Assembly: GCF_002723835.1 (NCBI RefSeq)
Contig: NZ_BEWG01000093.1
Coordinates: 1 to 57,722, forward strand
Origin: Mycobacterium sp. shizuoka-1
Lineage (GTDB): Bacteria; Actinomycetota; Actinomycetes; Mycobacteriales; Mycobacteriaceae
DNA: 57,722 bases
Reading direction: 5' to 3'
This document shows, piece after piece, positions 1-8,786 of the stretch. Positions within the stretch are counted from its first letter, which is position 1; each line of letters opens with the position of its first letter. Position numbers and translations under genes: made by a program. The notes under the pieces are model-generated. The model did not search any database. It was given only the letters and a program-made list of their open reading frames with translations, and was not told where the DNA came from.

Positions 1-303
1 GTCGTAGGCCAGCCAGAGGCCGTCCTCGTCGGTGGGGGTGAACCCGCGCAGACTGTAGGTCCACTCCTCCAGCGAGCGGGTGTCGGCCAGGTAGTCGAAC
101 AGCTCGTCGGGTGGGCAGTCCACGTAATCGTGGACGGTGCAGTATTCGCCGAACACCTCGTCGTGCGGATACACGGCGTGGATCATCTCCATGAGCACCG
201 GGGTGGCCTTTTCGCGGGGCGACGTCTCGATCCGCATCAGTCCCGGAATCGGGTCGGCGCCGCCATGGTGAGCGGTGATGTCCTCGAGCGCGGGCAAGGT
301 CAT
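1..303 (-). CDS. SRPBCC-like protein, partial (N-terminal 101 residues)
   Basis: The reading frame is open from an ATG at 303 to the left edge, so only the N-terminus is present. After about 50 residues comes a stretch with CPPDELFDYLADTRSLEEW, which resembles the start of the START/polyketide-cyclase (SRPBCC) fold, where a short helix pair follows the first strand. Its ATG overlaps the stop of the upstream ThDP enzyme by 4 bp (ATGA), so the two are very probably translationally coupled and work on related substrates. The fold call is from pattern only. The substrate cannot be told, and the C-terminal part is outside the window. Confidence 0.6.
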   Translation of the reverse strand, partial: MTLPALEDITAHHGGADPIPGLMRIETSPREKATPVLMEMIHAVYPHDEVFGEYCTVHDYVDCPPDELFDYLADTRSLEEWTYSLRGFTPTDEDGLWLAYD

Positions 304-1988
304 GCGTGTTCCCTCGAATCTGACTGGGTTGACGGGTCGAGAAAGGCTGTGAACGGCGGGATTTCGTCGGCGGAGCATTCCACCGCGACCACCGACGGTC
401 CCTCGACGTCCACTGCGGACCGCAGCGCCGCGCCCAGGTCGCCGAGGTCGGTGACGTCGACCGCCGGCAGTCCGGGGAACATCGCGGCCAGGCCGGCACC
501 GAGCCGGCTGGGGCCGAACCGGTTGTAGCTGTACCGGTCACCGAAGAACTGCTGCTCGCGGGTGACGCACATGGCGTGGGCGTGGTTGTCGAACAGCACG
601 AACGTCACCGAAAGCCGATGGTGCAGCGCGGTGTGGATCTCCATGCCGTGCATGTAGAACGACCCGTCGCCGGCGACGACGACGGTGCGGCGACCGCGCG
701 CGAAGGCCGTCCCGATGCCGCCGCCGAAGCTGTAGCCCATTCCGCCCATGCCGAGGGCGACGAGGAATCGGCCGTCGGGTCGGGCCGGCAGCCAGTGGAT
801 GGCGGCCGCGCCGACGTTGCCCGCGTCGACGACGATGTCGGTGCCGTCCGGCAGCACGGCGTCCAGCGTGAGCATGGCGTCCCGATAGCGCACCCCCGCA
901 CCCTCATGCGGCGGGGGCGACAGTTCGCCTCGCACCGGCTGCGGAGCCGGCGTCCGGTTCGGCGGTGCGCCGTCGGTCACCGCCACGGCCAACTCGGCCA
1001 GCGCGGTGCGGAGGTCATGGCTTTCGACGTGCACCGTTGGCAGATACGGAGCCTCGGCTCCGATCGACGCCAGCGGCACGGCACCCAGCGCCGCATCCAG
1101 CCCGCCACGTGCCATCAACGGAAGCCGGGTGCCGACCACAAGACACAGCGCGCTGTCGGCCAGCGCTTCAGCCACTGCCGGATGGCCCATCACCCCGGCC
1201 ACGCCGAGCGTCTCGCCGGTCACATCCTTCGCGTCGGGCACGGTGGCCACATTCGCGCACAGGACCGTCCGCAGCATCTCCAGTTCGGCGCGGGCGTCGT
1301 CGCGAGCCACCTGGTCGCCGGCAAGAATCGTCACCGGTCCGTCGGTGTCGCGCAGCCGTTGTGCCAGTGCCGTGAGGTCGCCTGTCGCGCGGTGAGCGTC
1401 CTCGAGCACGTCGTCGATCACGGAATCGAGGACGGCCTGCTGAATGTCCTTGGGCAGCAACAGCACCGCTGGACCGCCGATCCTGGTCGCGGCCGAGATC
1501 GCCCGCGGCAGTGCGGTCAGGATCTCGTCCGGGGTCGTCACCCGAGCGCAGAAGACCGACACAGCGGCGAACAGCGCGTCGCCGGGCAGCGACCCGGCGC
1601 TGCCGCTGGTGTCCTGGAACGACCCGAGGCCGTCCGCGGCGGTCGACGGCTGCCCGATGAGCGCCAGCACCGGGACCCGGCTGGCGAACGACTCCCCCAG
1701 TCCCGGAATGGTGTTCAGCGCGCCGCCGCCGGATGTCGCGGCGACGACGCCGAGGCCGGTGCCGGCGCGGCTGTAGGCGTCGGCCATGGCCGCCGCGGAG
1801 AACTCGTGCTTAGCCACCACCGCGGTGATGTCCGGGCAGCTGTGGGCCGCGTCGTAGAGCTCCTCGATATTGGCGCCGTCGACACCGAAGAGATACCGCA
1901 CGCCTCGCCGGGCCAGGTGCTCGATGACGTGATCGACTACTCGCGGGCGCCCACCCGATGCGCCGTTGGGCTCAGGGCTGACCGGCAT
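300..1988 (-). CDS. Thiamine-diphosphate-dependent enzyme, acetolactate synthase large-subunit type
   Basis: This is a 562-residue ThDP enzyme with the three-domain layout of the acetolactate synthase/benzoylformate decarboxylase superfamily. The N-terminal pyrimidine-binding domain has the catalytic glutamate in AKHEFSAAAMADAYSR (about E62). The C-terminal domain has the ThDP/Mg motif beginning GDGSFYMHGMEIHTAL and ending in FDNHAHAM (about residue 460). The longest frame begins at 2207, but the extra 73 residues are Arg-rich and unlike the family, so the ATG at 1988 is preferred. It overlaps the downstream SRPBCC gene by 4 bp. No small regulatory subunit lies nearby, so it is probably not the biosynthetic IlvB but a catabolic or specialised lyase/decarboxylase. 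The exact reaction is unknown. Confidence 0.8.
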   Translation of the reverse strand: MPVSPEPNGASGGRPRVVDHVIEHLARRGVRYLFGVDGANIEELYDAAHSCPDITAVVAKHEFSAAAMADAYSRAGTGLGVVAATSGGGALNTIPGLGESFASRVPVLALIGQPSTAADGLGSFQDTSGSAGSLPGDALFAAVSVFCARVTTPDEILTALPRAISAATRIGGPAVLLLPKDIQQAVLDSVIDDVLEDAHRATGDLTALAQRLRDTDGPVTILAGDQVARDDARAELEMLRTVLCANVATVPDAKDVTGETLGVAGVMGHPAVAEALADSALCLVVGTRLPLMARGGLDAALGAVPLASIGAEAPYLPTVHVESHDLRTALAELAVAVTDGAPPNRTPAPQPVRGELSPPPHEGAGVRYRDAMLTLDAVLPDGTDIVVDAGNVGAAAIHWLPARPDGRFLVALGMGGMGYSFGGGIGTAFARGRRTVVVAGDGSFYMHGMEIHTALHHRLSVTFVLFDNHAHAMCVTREQQFFGDRYSYNRFGPSRLGAGLAAMFPGLPAVDVTDLGDLGAALRSAVDVEGPSVVAVECSADEIPPFTAFLDPSTQSDSREHA

Positions 1989-2499
1989 GTCGTCCGGGCG
2001 CGGTCGGCCCCGGCACGTACCCGCACGCAGCGCTCGCCATGACCCCCGCCTAGTCGGTCTAACTTGCCGAAACCCTAATCCAGCGCCGCGCCTGTTCGCC
2101 GGGCTTTGGCGATCTGCCGGATTACCGCACCGGATCGTAGCGGTATTTGCCCAGACCGGGCGTCGGCCCGGCGTGCGCGAAATGTGAGCACGGCGATGCG
2201 CGATCACCCGACCCGACGGCGGTGCCCGGGCGGGTGCGCGCCGCCGCGATCCGGGTGGCGGTTCGATGTTCAGCTGGGTCGGCGCGTCACACTGTCAATT
2301 TTCCTGTACATCCCGTGGCCGCCGGCAAGCCGAGCACAGCGACTTCGCTGGGCTACTGGACGCGAAGCGGTGCTGATCGGAGCGAAGTTACGACGCGAGA
2401 TACGGCCCGTCCCGCGTCCGTGCACGTTATTGACCCCGCCGCAACTGTCGACCCACTACGGCGGAGGCCGAACCGCGCCGGCAGACCTTGACGTTCATT

Positions 2500-2515
2500 T
2501 GTGGCGTACATCACA
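2500..2515 (+). promoter_or_regulatory. Candidate CRP/cAMP-receptor operator upstream of mce operon
   Basis: The 16-mer TGTGGCGTACATCACA fits the mycobacterial CRP palindrome TGTGA-N6-TCACA with one mismatch (TGTGG/TCACA). It lies about 140 bp before the first yrbE gene. Activation or repression cannot be told because the transcription start is unknown. Confidence 0.5.
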
Positions 2516-2636
2516 CTGAACTTCTTTCCGTGAACATGCGCCTGCCGCCGCTGGTACAACGCACGTACTCGTACCGCTGGTAAACGCACGACATCCAAGC
2601 TCGAAATTTGCTGGGGGGAAGAAGCTTGCCGGCGAC

Positions 2637-2644
2637 AAAGGAGG
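2637..2644 (+). promoter_or_regulatory. Ribosome binding site deciding the TTG start of yrbEA
   Basis: AAAGGAGG lies 9 nt before a TTG at 2654. It is the strongest ribosome site in this area and supports the rare TTG start rather than an internal codon. Confidence 0.7.
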
Positions 2645-2653
2645 TGCCTGCCG

Positions 2654-3661
2654 TTGACCGCAGGTGTCCATGACGCGACTGCGGCCCAAGCAGCGACCGA
2701 TCCCCACGGCGACGGTCTCGACTGCGTCGACGTCGACGCGAGCATCGCCACCGACGGCCTCACCGACTCCCCGGACGCGCCGGTTTCGACCATGCCCGAA
2801 GATGCCGAGCCGAACGCGGCGACGACGTCGACCGGCCGCGAGGTCGTCGGCATCCTGGGCAGGCCGGTCAGGCATGTGCTCGGCCAGATGGATTCCTCAC
2901 TGCAGACGCTGGGCCGGTTCTTCGGTCTGGGTGCGCAGGCGTTCGGCTTTCTGCTCACCGACCTGATCCGGCTGCGCCACCCGTGGCGGGACACCATCAA
3001 CCAGGCCTGGTTCATCATCAGCGTCACGGCCATCCCGGCGTTACTGGTGTCGATCCCCTTCGGGGTGATCGTGGCGGTGCAGGTGGGCAACTTCATCCAG
3101 CAGGTCGGCGCCTCGTCGGTCTCCGGTGCGGCCGGCGGCCTCGGCGTGATCCGGCAGGGCGCGCCCATGGTGGCCGCGTTGCTGCTCGGCGGCGCGGCCG
3201 GTTCGGCGGTCGCCACCGACCTCGGCGCCCGCACCATTCGCGAAGAGGTCGACGCGCTCCGTGTGATGGGCGTCGACCCGGTCCAGCGACTGGTGACGCC
3301 ACGACTGGCGGCCATCGTGTTCGTCGCGCCGGTGCTGTGCGCCTTCATCATCTTCATGGGGCTGGCGGCGGGCTACGCGATCAACGTCGGCTTCCAGTCC
3401 GGCACTCCGGGCAGTTACATCGCCTCGTTCGCGTCGTTCGCCAGCGTCAGCGATGTCGTCGTCGCCATGGGGAAAACCTGGCTGTTCGGCGTGGTCGTGA
3501 TTCTGGTGGCCTGCCAGCGCGGCCTGGAGGCCAGCGGCGGCGCGCGCGGAGTCGCCGATGCCGTGAACGCCTCGGTGGTCATCGGCGTGGTCGCGGTGTT
3601 CGTGCTCAACCTCATCATCACGCAGGGCGTGTCGATGTCCATGCCGCTGAGGATGGGCTGA
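2654..3661 (+). CDS. yrbEA: YrbE-family permease A of a Mce transporter
   Basis: Integral inner-membrane permease of a Mce lipid importer, the MlaE family. The segment from about residue 75 shows the MlaE pattern: hydrophobic helices, then the loop REEVDALRVMGVDPVQRLVTPR, which carries the conserved E-x-D-A-L-x-x-M/L-G coupling helix that contacts the MceG-type ATPase. The protein has 335 residues, about 70 more than usual YrbE proteins. The excess is an acidic, Thr/Asp-rich N-terminal tail (residues 1-65) that looks disordered. The start is a TTG with a strong ribosome site. It overlaps the next gene by 1 bp (TGATG). The ATPase (MceG/Mkl) is not in this window and is usually encoded elsewhere. 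Confidence 0.92.
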   Translation: MTAGVHDATAAQAATDPHGDGLDCVDVDASIATDGLTDSPDAPVSTMPEDAEPNAATTSTGREVVGILGRPVRHVLGQMDSSLQTLGRFFGLGAQAFGFLLTDLIRLRHPWRDTINQAWFIISVTAIPALLVSIPFGVIVAVQVGNFIQQVGASSVSGAAGGLGVIRQGAPMVAALLLGGAAGSAVATDLGARTIREEVDALRVMGVDPVQRLVTPRLAAIVFVAPVLCAFIIFMGLAAGYAINVGFQSGTPGSYIASFASFASVSDVVVAMGKTWLFGVVVILVACQRGLEASGGARGVADAVNASVVIGVVAVFVLNLIITQGVSMSMPLRMG

Positions 3662-4530
3662 TGGCCAGGGTCGCCGCGCCGTCGCGCTATGTCCCCGGCG
3701 TCATCCGGGCACCGCTGTGGGTCGCCGAGCGGGGCGACTCGGTGTTCCAGCGCCTGGGACATCAGGTCAGCTTCCTGGCCCAGGTGCTCGGCGCCATCCC
3801 CCACACGCTCAAGCACTACCGGCATCAGACGGGCGTGCTACTCGTCGACGTGATGTGGGGTAACGGGTCGGTGATCGTCGGTGGCGGCACCATCGGCGTG
3901 CTGGTGTTCATGGGCGCGGCGGTCGGCGGGTCGGTGGGCATCGAAGGGTACAGCGCTCTGGACATGGTCGGGATGGGTCCGCTGACCGGATTCGTCTCCG
4001 CCTACGCCAACACCCGGGAGATGGCGCCGATGATCGCCGGGATCGGCTTCGCCGCCCAGGCCGGCTGCCGGATGACGGCCGAGATCGGGGCCATGCGTAT
4101 CTCCGAGGAGATCGACGCACTCGAGGCGCTGGGCATCCGGTCGATCCCCTTCGTGGTCACCACCCGGGTGATCGCCGGGATGCTGACCATCATCCCGCTG
4201 TATGTGGTGACGCTGGCGTTGAGCTATGTGTCCTGCGCGCTGGTGGTCAACGTGCTGCACGGACAGTCCTCGGGCACCTACTACCACTACTTCGACTCGT
4301 TCATCCAGCCCTCAGACGTGGTGTTTTCGGTGCTCAAGGCAGTCATCTTCGTGACGCTGATCATCGCCATCCACGGCTACCAGGGCTATTACGCGGTCGG
4401 TGGCCCCGAAGGCGTCGGGCGGGCCTCGGGTCGGGCCATCCGGGCCAGCATCGTCACCGTGGTCGCCGCCGACATGGTGCTCACGCTCATGTTCTGGGGC
4501 AACAGCCCCGGGATTCGGATCTCGGGATAG
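3661..4530 (+). CDS. yrbEB: YrbE-family permease B of a Mce transporter
   Basis: Second permease subunit, 289 residues, with the MlaE coupling loop SEEIDALEALGIRSIPFVVTTR in the middle and four to five hydrophobic segments around it. It would pair with YrbEA to form the transmembrane core to which the MceA-F assembly docks. The ATG overlaps the TGA of yrbEA by 1 bp, so translation is coupled. A gap of only 3 bp separates its stop from mceA. Confidence 0.93.
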   Translation: MARVAAPSRYVPGVIRAPLWVAERGDSVFQRLGHQVSFLAQVLGAIPHTLKHYRHQTGVLLVDVMWGNGSVIVGGGTIGVLVFMGAAVGGSVGIEGYSALDMVGMGPLTGFVSAYANTREMAPMIAGIGFAAQAGCRMTAEIGAMRISEEIDALEALGIRSIPFVVTTRVIAGMLTIIPLYVVTLALSYVSCALVVNVLHGQSSGTYYHYFDSFIQPSDVVFSVLKAVIFVTLIIAIHGYQGYYAVGGPEGVGRASGRAIRASIVTVVAADMVLTLMFWGNSPGIRISG

Positions 4531-4533
4531 GGC

Positions 4534-5574
4534 ATGCCGGTAGTTGCCGATCAAGGAGGGCGGACCCCCAGCTCGCGCGCATTGCGAATCCGGGGTCTGA
4601 TCGCCGCCGTGGTGCTGCTCGTCGCGGGCACCGTGCTGTACCAGCTGGGTACCGGCGGTTATGCCGACACCTTCAAGCTGACGGTGATGGCCGACACGCT
4701 GGGTGAGGGTCTGACACCGGGCGCCGAGGTGAAGTTCCGCGGCCTGACCATCGGATCGGTGAAGACCCTGCAATCGGCGGGCTTCAACAAACAGAAGATC
4801 ACCCTGGAACTCGAGCCGCGCCAGGCTGCCGCACTGGCCGCCGACACGACCGCGAACTTCATGTCGTCCAACACCTTTGGCCTGGCGGCGGTCGAGTTGG
4901 TCAGCAGCGGATCCGGACCCCGGCTGCGGCCGGACCAGACGCTGATGGTGGACCCGAACGTGCGCTCGGCGTCCATCACCGGGCTGCTGCGCCAAGGCCA
5001 GAAGTTCGGCAGGATCATGGACTCGCCCGACATCGACCACATGATTGCGATCGTGCGCAAGCACGCCGACCTCACCGAGCCGGTCACCCGGTCCTATTTC
5101 GACCTGATCAAGATGGTCACCGACTCCCAGAAAGTGCCGTTCTCACAGTCGCTTTCGGTGCTCGCGTCGGTGGTCAACGGGGTCAGTGACGCAGTACCCC
5201 TGGTCAGCCTCGCCTACGACCTGCTCAACGGAATGGAATTCCTGGCGCACCCCGACGGGGTGGACCGGATGAACCTGATCATGGACCAGCTGTCGCAACT
5301 GCTGTTCACCACCGACGGAATCTTCGCCAAGCACATGACCTGGCTGGTCCCGCTGTTCGGCGGCACGATGAGCGTCCTGCTGCCGTTCTCGTACATGTAC
5401 GGCAGCATGTCACCGGCCTACGACCGGATCTCGGGCCTGCTCGACCGCACCAGCACGGCGTTTCCGATCATCAACGGCAAGGTCCGCCTGAATCTCGAAC
5501 TCACCCTGGACACCATGCCCGGGCTGGCGGCCGCGTTGCCGGCCGAAGCCCCGGCTCCCGGTGGTGGCCGATGA
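4534..5574 (+). CDS. mceA: MCE-family protein MceA
   Basis: 346 residues. A single N-terminal membrane helix (about residues 20-42) is followed by the MCE domain, seen in TPGAEVKFRGLTIGSVKTL, and then a long helical region. MceA-F proteins are thought to assemble as a hetero-hexamer forming a periplasmic tunnel for lipids. The sequence does not tell which mce class this is (mce1, 3, 4 or a fast-grower extra locus), and so the lipid substrate stays unknown. The stop overlaps the start of mceB by 4 bp. Confidence 0.92.
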   Translation: MPVVADQGGRTPSSRALRIRGLIAAVVLLVAGTVLYQLGTGGYADTFKLTVMADTLGEGLTPGAEVKFRGLTIGSVKTLQSAGFNKQKITLELEPRQAAALAADTTANFMSSNTFGLAAVELVSSGSGPRLRPDQTLMVDPNVRSASITGLLRQGQKFGRIMDSPDIDHMIAIVRKHADLTEPVTRSYFDLIKMVTDSQKVPFSQSLSVLASVVNGVSDAVPLVSLAYDLLNGMEFLAHPDGVDRMNLIMDQLSQLLFTTDGIFAKHMTWLVPLFGGTMSVLLPFSYMYGSMSPAYDRISGLLDRTSTAFPIINGKVRLNLELTLDTMPGLAAALPAEAPAPGGGR

Positions 5575-6581
5575 GAAGCGTCACGAAATCGGTGGTGTGG
5601 CTGACGATCTTCACCGCGGTGGCCGTGGTGTGCACCCTGATCGTGCTGACGGCCCTGCGCAGCCCGGTGACCGGGGCGCTGTCGCGCTACACCGCGACGT
5701 TCTCCGATGTGTCGGGGCTCTACGTCGGCGACGACGTCCGCATCTCCGGTGTGCAGGTCGGCAAGGTAGCGACCATCCGCCTCGACGGACGCGTCGCGAA
5801 GGTGGACTTCACCGCCCAGACCGACCATCCGGTGTACACCAACACCGTCGCCGCGGTGCGCTACCAGACCCTGATCGGTCAGCGCTACGTGGAACTCGTC
5901 CAACCGGCCAAACCGGACAACACGCTGCCGGACGGCGGCACCCTGCCGATCGGGCAGACGATCCCGTCCTTCGATGTCGCCAAGCTGTTCAACGGATTCC
6001 AGCCGATCTTCCAAACCCTGGATCCGGCCCAGTTCAACCTGCTTGGCGAGAACCTGCTGCGGCTGATCCAGGGCGACGAATCCGGCATCGGCCCGTTCCT
6101 GCACGACCTGGACGAGATCTCCAAGCTCGCGGTCGACCGGCAGCTGGTGATCACCACGATGATCCGCAACCTCAGCGCGATCTCGGTGGACCTGGGCGGT
6201 AAATCGGGGCAACTGTTCGAGCTCATCGCTCAGCTCAACGACGTGCTGGCGAAATTCGGCTCCAAGGCCGAGGAGTTCCGCGCCGCCTTGGACAGCGGAC
6301 TTCCGGTGTTGCGCAGCACCACCCACGTCATGCAGTACTTCGAGCGCACCTTCGACGGGACGACCGGCCCGCTGTTCGACCTGAGCAGCCGGATGTGGCC
6401 GCAGACCCCGACGATCATCGCCGGTCTGTCCCTCGCGCCGTCGTTGATCCAGGGCATGCGGAACTGGCTGGTCGACGAAGAACCGGCCACCCCGACGTTT
6501 TCCTGCTCGCGCGGCGAAGTCACCCTGCCCGGGATCGGCCAGGTGTCGTTCGCGCAACAGAACCTGGTGCTGTGCCGATGA
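5571..6581 (+). CDS. mceB: MCE-family protein MceB
   Basis: 336 residues with an N-terminal signal-anchor (about 8-27) and an MCE domain with SGLYVGDDVRISGVQVGKV near residue 45-63. The C-terminal region contains two cysteines (FSCSRGEV and the final VLCR), as in other MceB proteins, perhaps a disulfide. ATGA overlaps exist at both ends, which is typical for a single translationally coupled operon. Confidence 0.92.
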   Translation: MRSVTKSVVWLTIFTAVAVVCTLIVLTALRSPVTGALSRYTATFSDVSGLYVGDDVRISGVQVGKVATIRLDGRVAKVDFTAQTDHPVYTNTVAAVRYQTLIGQRYVELVQPAKPDNTLPDGGTLPIGQTIPSFDVAKLFNGFQPIFQTLDPAQFNLLGENLLRLIQGDESGIGPFLHDLDEISKLAVDRQLVITTMIRNLSAISVDLGGKSGQLFELIAQLNDVLAKFGSKAEEFRAALDSGLPVLRSTTHVMQYFERTFDGTTGPLFDLSSRMWPQTPTIIAGLSLAPSLIQGMRNWLVDEEPATPTFSCSRGEVTLPGIGQVSFAQQNLVLCR

Positions 6582-7621
6582 CCGGACGCGGCGATCGACT
6601 CAGCACACTGCGCGCCAGGATCGGCGGCCGGCACAACTCGCTCGACGAACGCGCCACCGCAATGCGCAACCGCCGAAACGGCATCATCGGCGTGTTCGTC
6701 ATCATCGCGTCGCTGGCCGGCACCGCGATGGCCTACCTGAACCCGTCCAACGAAGCCCCCTACGTCGCGCACATGCCCAACTCGGCCGGTCTGCGCGCCG
6801 GCGACCAGGTTCGAGTCGCAGGCATCGCGGTCGGCAAGGTCACCAGCGTTCGCCTGGACGGCGCCCTGGTCGAGATGAGGTTCGACGTCGACAACGCGGT
6901 GAAGGTGGGTGCGGACTCGACGCTGAACATCAAGCTGCTGACCCCGCTGGGCGGCCACTACGTGGCGCTCGACCCCAAGGGCACCCAACCGCTGGGCCGC
7001 AACGGGATTCCCCCTCAGCGGGTGACCCTGCCGTTCGAGGTCAACGACATCATCCAGGCCGCCACCCCGGTGGTCAAAGAAGTCGACGGCCAGGTCATCC
7101 ACGACACGTTCGCCGAGGTCGCCAACGCCGCCAACCGGTATCCGGATGCGGTGCGCAACCTGCTCCAGTCGGCGGACAAACTGACCGAGTCGATGAGCAG
7201 ATCCACCGTGGACTTCCACCGCGGCCTGGACTTCGTCAACGACGGCCTGCGCGCCATGACCGCCGGGCGCGCACAGCTCATCACGTTGTTCGAGCAGTTC
7301 GACATCCTCGGCAAGATGTACACCTCGAAGGCCGTCGACATCGTCGAGTTCTTCAGTCTCATCAAGGAATTGACCCGGGTGCTGGACCGGCTCACCATGT
7401 GGTACGGCAAGGACGTCATGCCCATCGCCGAGGGCATCGAAGACATCAGTGACACGCTGGCGGCCCATCCCGAGCGCTGGGGCATGGCGCTGGACGGGCT
7501 GGGGCAGACACTCAACATCGTGGGTCCGATGCTCAGCGGCAACGGCGTCACCTTCGACCAGCACAACCGGCTGGTCCCCGGCCAGGACCTGTGCCTGCCC
7601 AACCTGATGAAGACCTGCTGA
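6578..7621 (+). CDS. mceC: MCE-family protein MceC
   Basis: 347 residues. The start at 6578 is chosen because its ATG overlaps the mceB stop (ATGA), although the frame is open further upstream inside mceB. The order is a basic N-terminus, membrane anchor (about 36-53), MCE domain (SAGLRAGDQVRVAGIAVGKV), then a helical tunnel-forming part. Two cysteines lie at the very C-terminus (DLCLPNLMKTC), probably disulfide-bonded. One base separates its stop from mceD. Confidence 0.92.
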   Translation: MTGRGDRLSTLRARIGGRHNSLDERATAMRNRRNGIIGVFVIIASLAGTAMAYLNPSNEAPYVAHMPNSAGLRAGDQVRVAGIAVGKVTSVRLDGALVEMRFDVDNAVKVGADSTLNIKLLTPLGGHYVALDPKGTQPLGRNGIPPQRVTLPFEVNDIIQAATPVVKEVDGQVIHDTFAEVANAANRYPDAVRNLLQSADKLTESMSRSTVDFHRGLDFVNDGLRAMTAGRAQLITLFEQFDILGKMYTSKAVDIVEFFSLIKELTRVLDRLTMWYGKDVMPIAEGIEDISDTLAAHPERWGMALDGLGQTLNIVGPMLSGNGVTFDQHNRLVPGQDLCLPNLMKTC

Positions 7622-7622
7622 C

Positions 7623-8786
7623 ATGGCAGCGGCATCGGGTATCGGCGCGCGGCTGCGGTCGCGCCGGGTCATCGTGCTGGTGGTGGCCAGCGTCGCCGTG
7701 CTGGCGGTCGCGGTGGTCGTCGGGGTGAAGGTCCTGACCCCCAAGATCAACCCGACCAAGGCGATGTGCGCCGAATTCACTGACGCGGTCGGGCTTTACC
7801 CCGGCAACAAGGTCGCGCTGCTGGGCATCGAGATCGGCTCGATGAACGCGATCGTCAACAAGGCCGACCACGTCGAGGTCGACTTCACCGTTCCCGCCGA
7901 TCTGGTGCTGCCCGCCGACGTCGGGGCAGTCACCTACTCGCAATCGATCGTCACCGACCGCCACATCGAACTGACCAAGCCCTACACCGGGGGCCCGAAG
8001 TTCACCGGACCGGGCTGCATCAAACTCAAGTCGACCAAGACCCCGATCAGTGTCAGCGAGACATTCGCGGCCGTCGGCAGTCTCACCGACGCCATCCTGG
8101 GATCCGAGCCCGGCCAGGACCCGTCCAAGGCGCCCGGTGTGCAGGCCATCAACGACAGCCTGAGCGCGGCGAGCAACTCGCTGAAAGGCACCGGGCCCGG
8201 CATCAACAGGACCATGCGCAATCTGGTCACCATGCTCGCCGACCCGTACAAGGCCGACTCCGACTACCGGCAGCTGTTCGAGAACGGCGAGATCCTGTCC
8301 TCGGACTTCCTGAGGAACTGGGACAGCTTCGCCTCGGTCATCCGAACCCTGCCGGTCACCACCCAGTTGATGGAGGGCCTGTCGGACAATTTCGGCGCGG
8401 CGATGGCCTACGTCTCGCACCTGCTGCCGACCCTGATCGAGGCGCTCAACCGATTCGGTCCCCGGTGGTACGAGAAGTTCGACGCCCGGTTCGGCGGGCT
8501 GCGCGACCTGCTGAACCGGCACATCCCGGCCATCACCGCGATGATCAACTCGTGGCCCCAGTTCAGCAACTGGATCGCCGACATCTACGAACCCGCCTGG
8601 GGCACACACAATGTCACCTACATCCCGCCGCAGGTGTCGATCGCGCCGACCCAGGCCGGCGCCATCTGCCAGGGCCTGACGGAGCGCAACATCCCCGGTG
8701 CCGCGGCGGCGTGCGCGTCGGGTACCCCCACCGACCCGATCACCCTCGGTCTGACCAACCTGGTGCTGGGAGCGGCGCTGCCATGA
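7623..8786 (+). CDS. mceD: MCE-family protein MceD
   Basis: 387 residues, with an N-terminal signal-anchor (about 17-37) and an MCE domain with VGLYPGNKVALLGIEIGS. The C-terminal third is longer than in MceA-C and has paired cysteines (AGAICQGLTE and AAACASG). No long Pro-rich tail, which some MceD proteins carry, is present. The stop overlaps the start of the lipoprotein gene mceE by 4 bp. Confidence 0.9.
   Translation: MAAASGIGARLRSRRVIVLVVASVAVLAVAVVVGVKVLTPKINPTKAMCAEFTDAVGLYPGNKVALLGIEIGSMNAIVNKADHVEVDFTVPADLVLPADVGAVTYSQSIVTDRHIELTKPYTGGPKFTGPGCIKLKSTKTPISVSETFAAVGSLTDAILGSEPGQDPSKAPGVQAINDSLSAASNSLKGTGPGINRTMRNLVTMLADPYKADSDYRQLFENGEILSSDFLRNWDSFASVIRTLPVTTQLMEGLSDNFGAAMAYVSHLLPTLIEALNRFGPRWYEKFDARFGGLRDLLNRHIPAITAMINSWPQFSNWIADIYEPAWGTHNVTYIPPQVSIAPTQAGAICQGLTERNIPGAAAACASGTPTDPITLGLTNLVLGAALP

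Larger units (their letters stand above)
1989..2653. other. Intergenic regulatory region between the divergent ThDP gene and mce operon
   Basis: About 665 bp without a credible gene. Short frames here are Arg/Pro-rich, lack ribosome sites and overlap each other on both strands. The right half carries a CRP-like palindrome and a good Shine-Dalgarno sequence for the first mce gene. A TTGACG at 2488-2493 could be a -35 box, but no matching -10 is seen at normal spacing. Confidence 0.6.

Noticed and set aside
576..2042. Long plus-strand frame of 488 codons opposite the ThDP gene
   Set aside because: Arg/His/Gly-rich mirror of a real gene, no ribosome site and no domain.
2488..2516. Full sigma-A promoter at TTGACG before the mce operon
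   Set aside because: The hexamer at 17-nt spacing is TCACAC, not a -10 box; only the CRP-like palindrome is kept.
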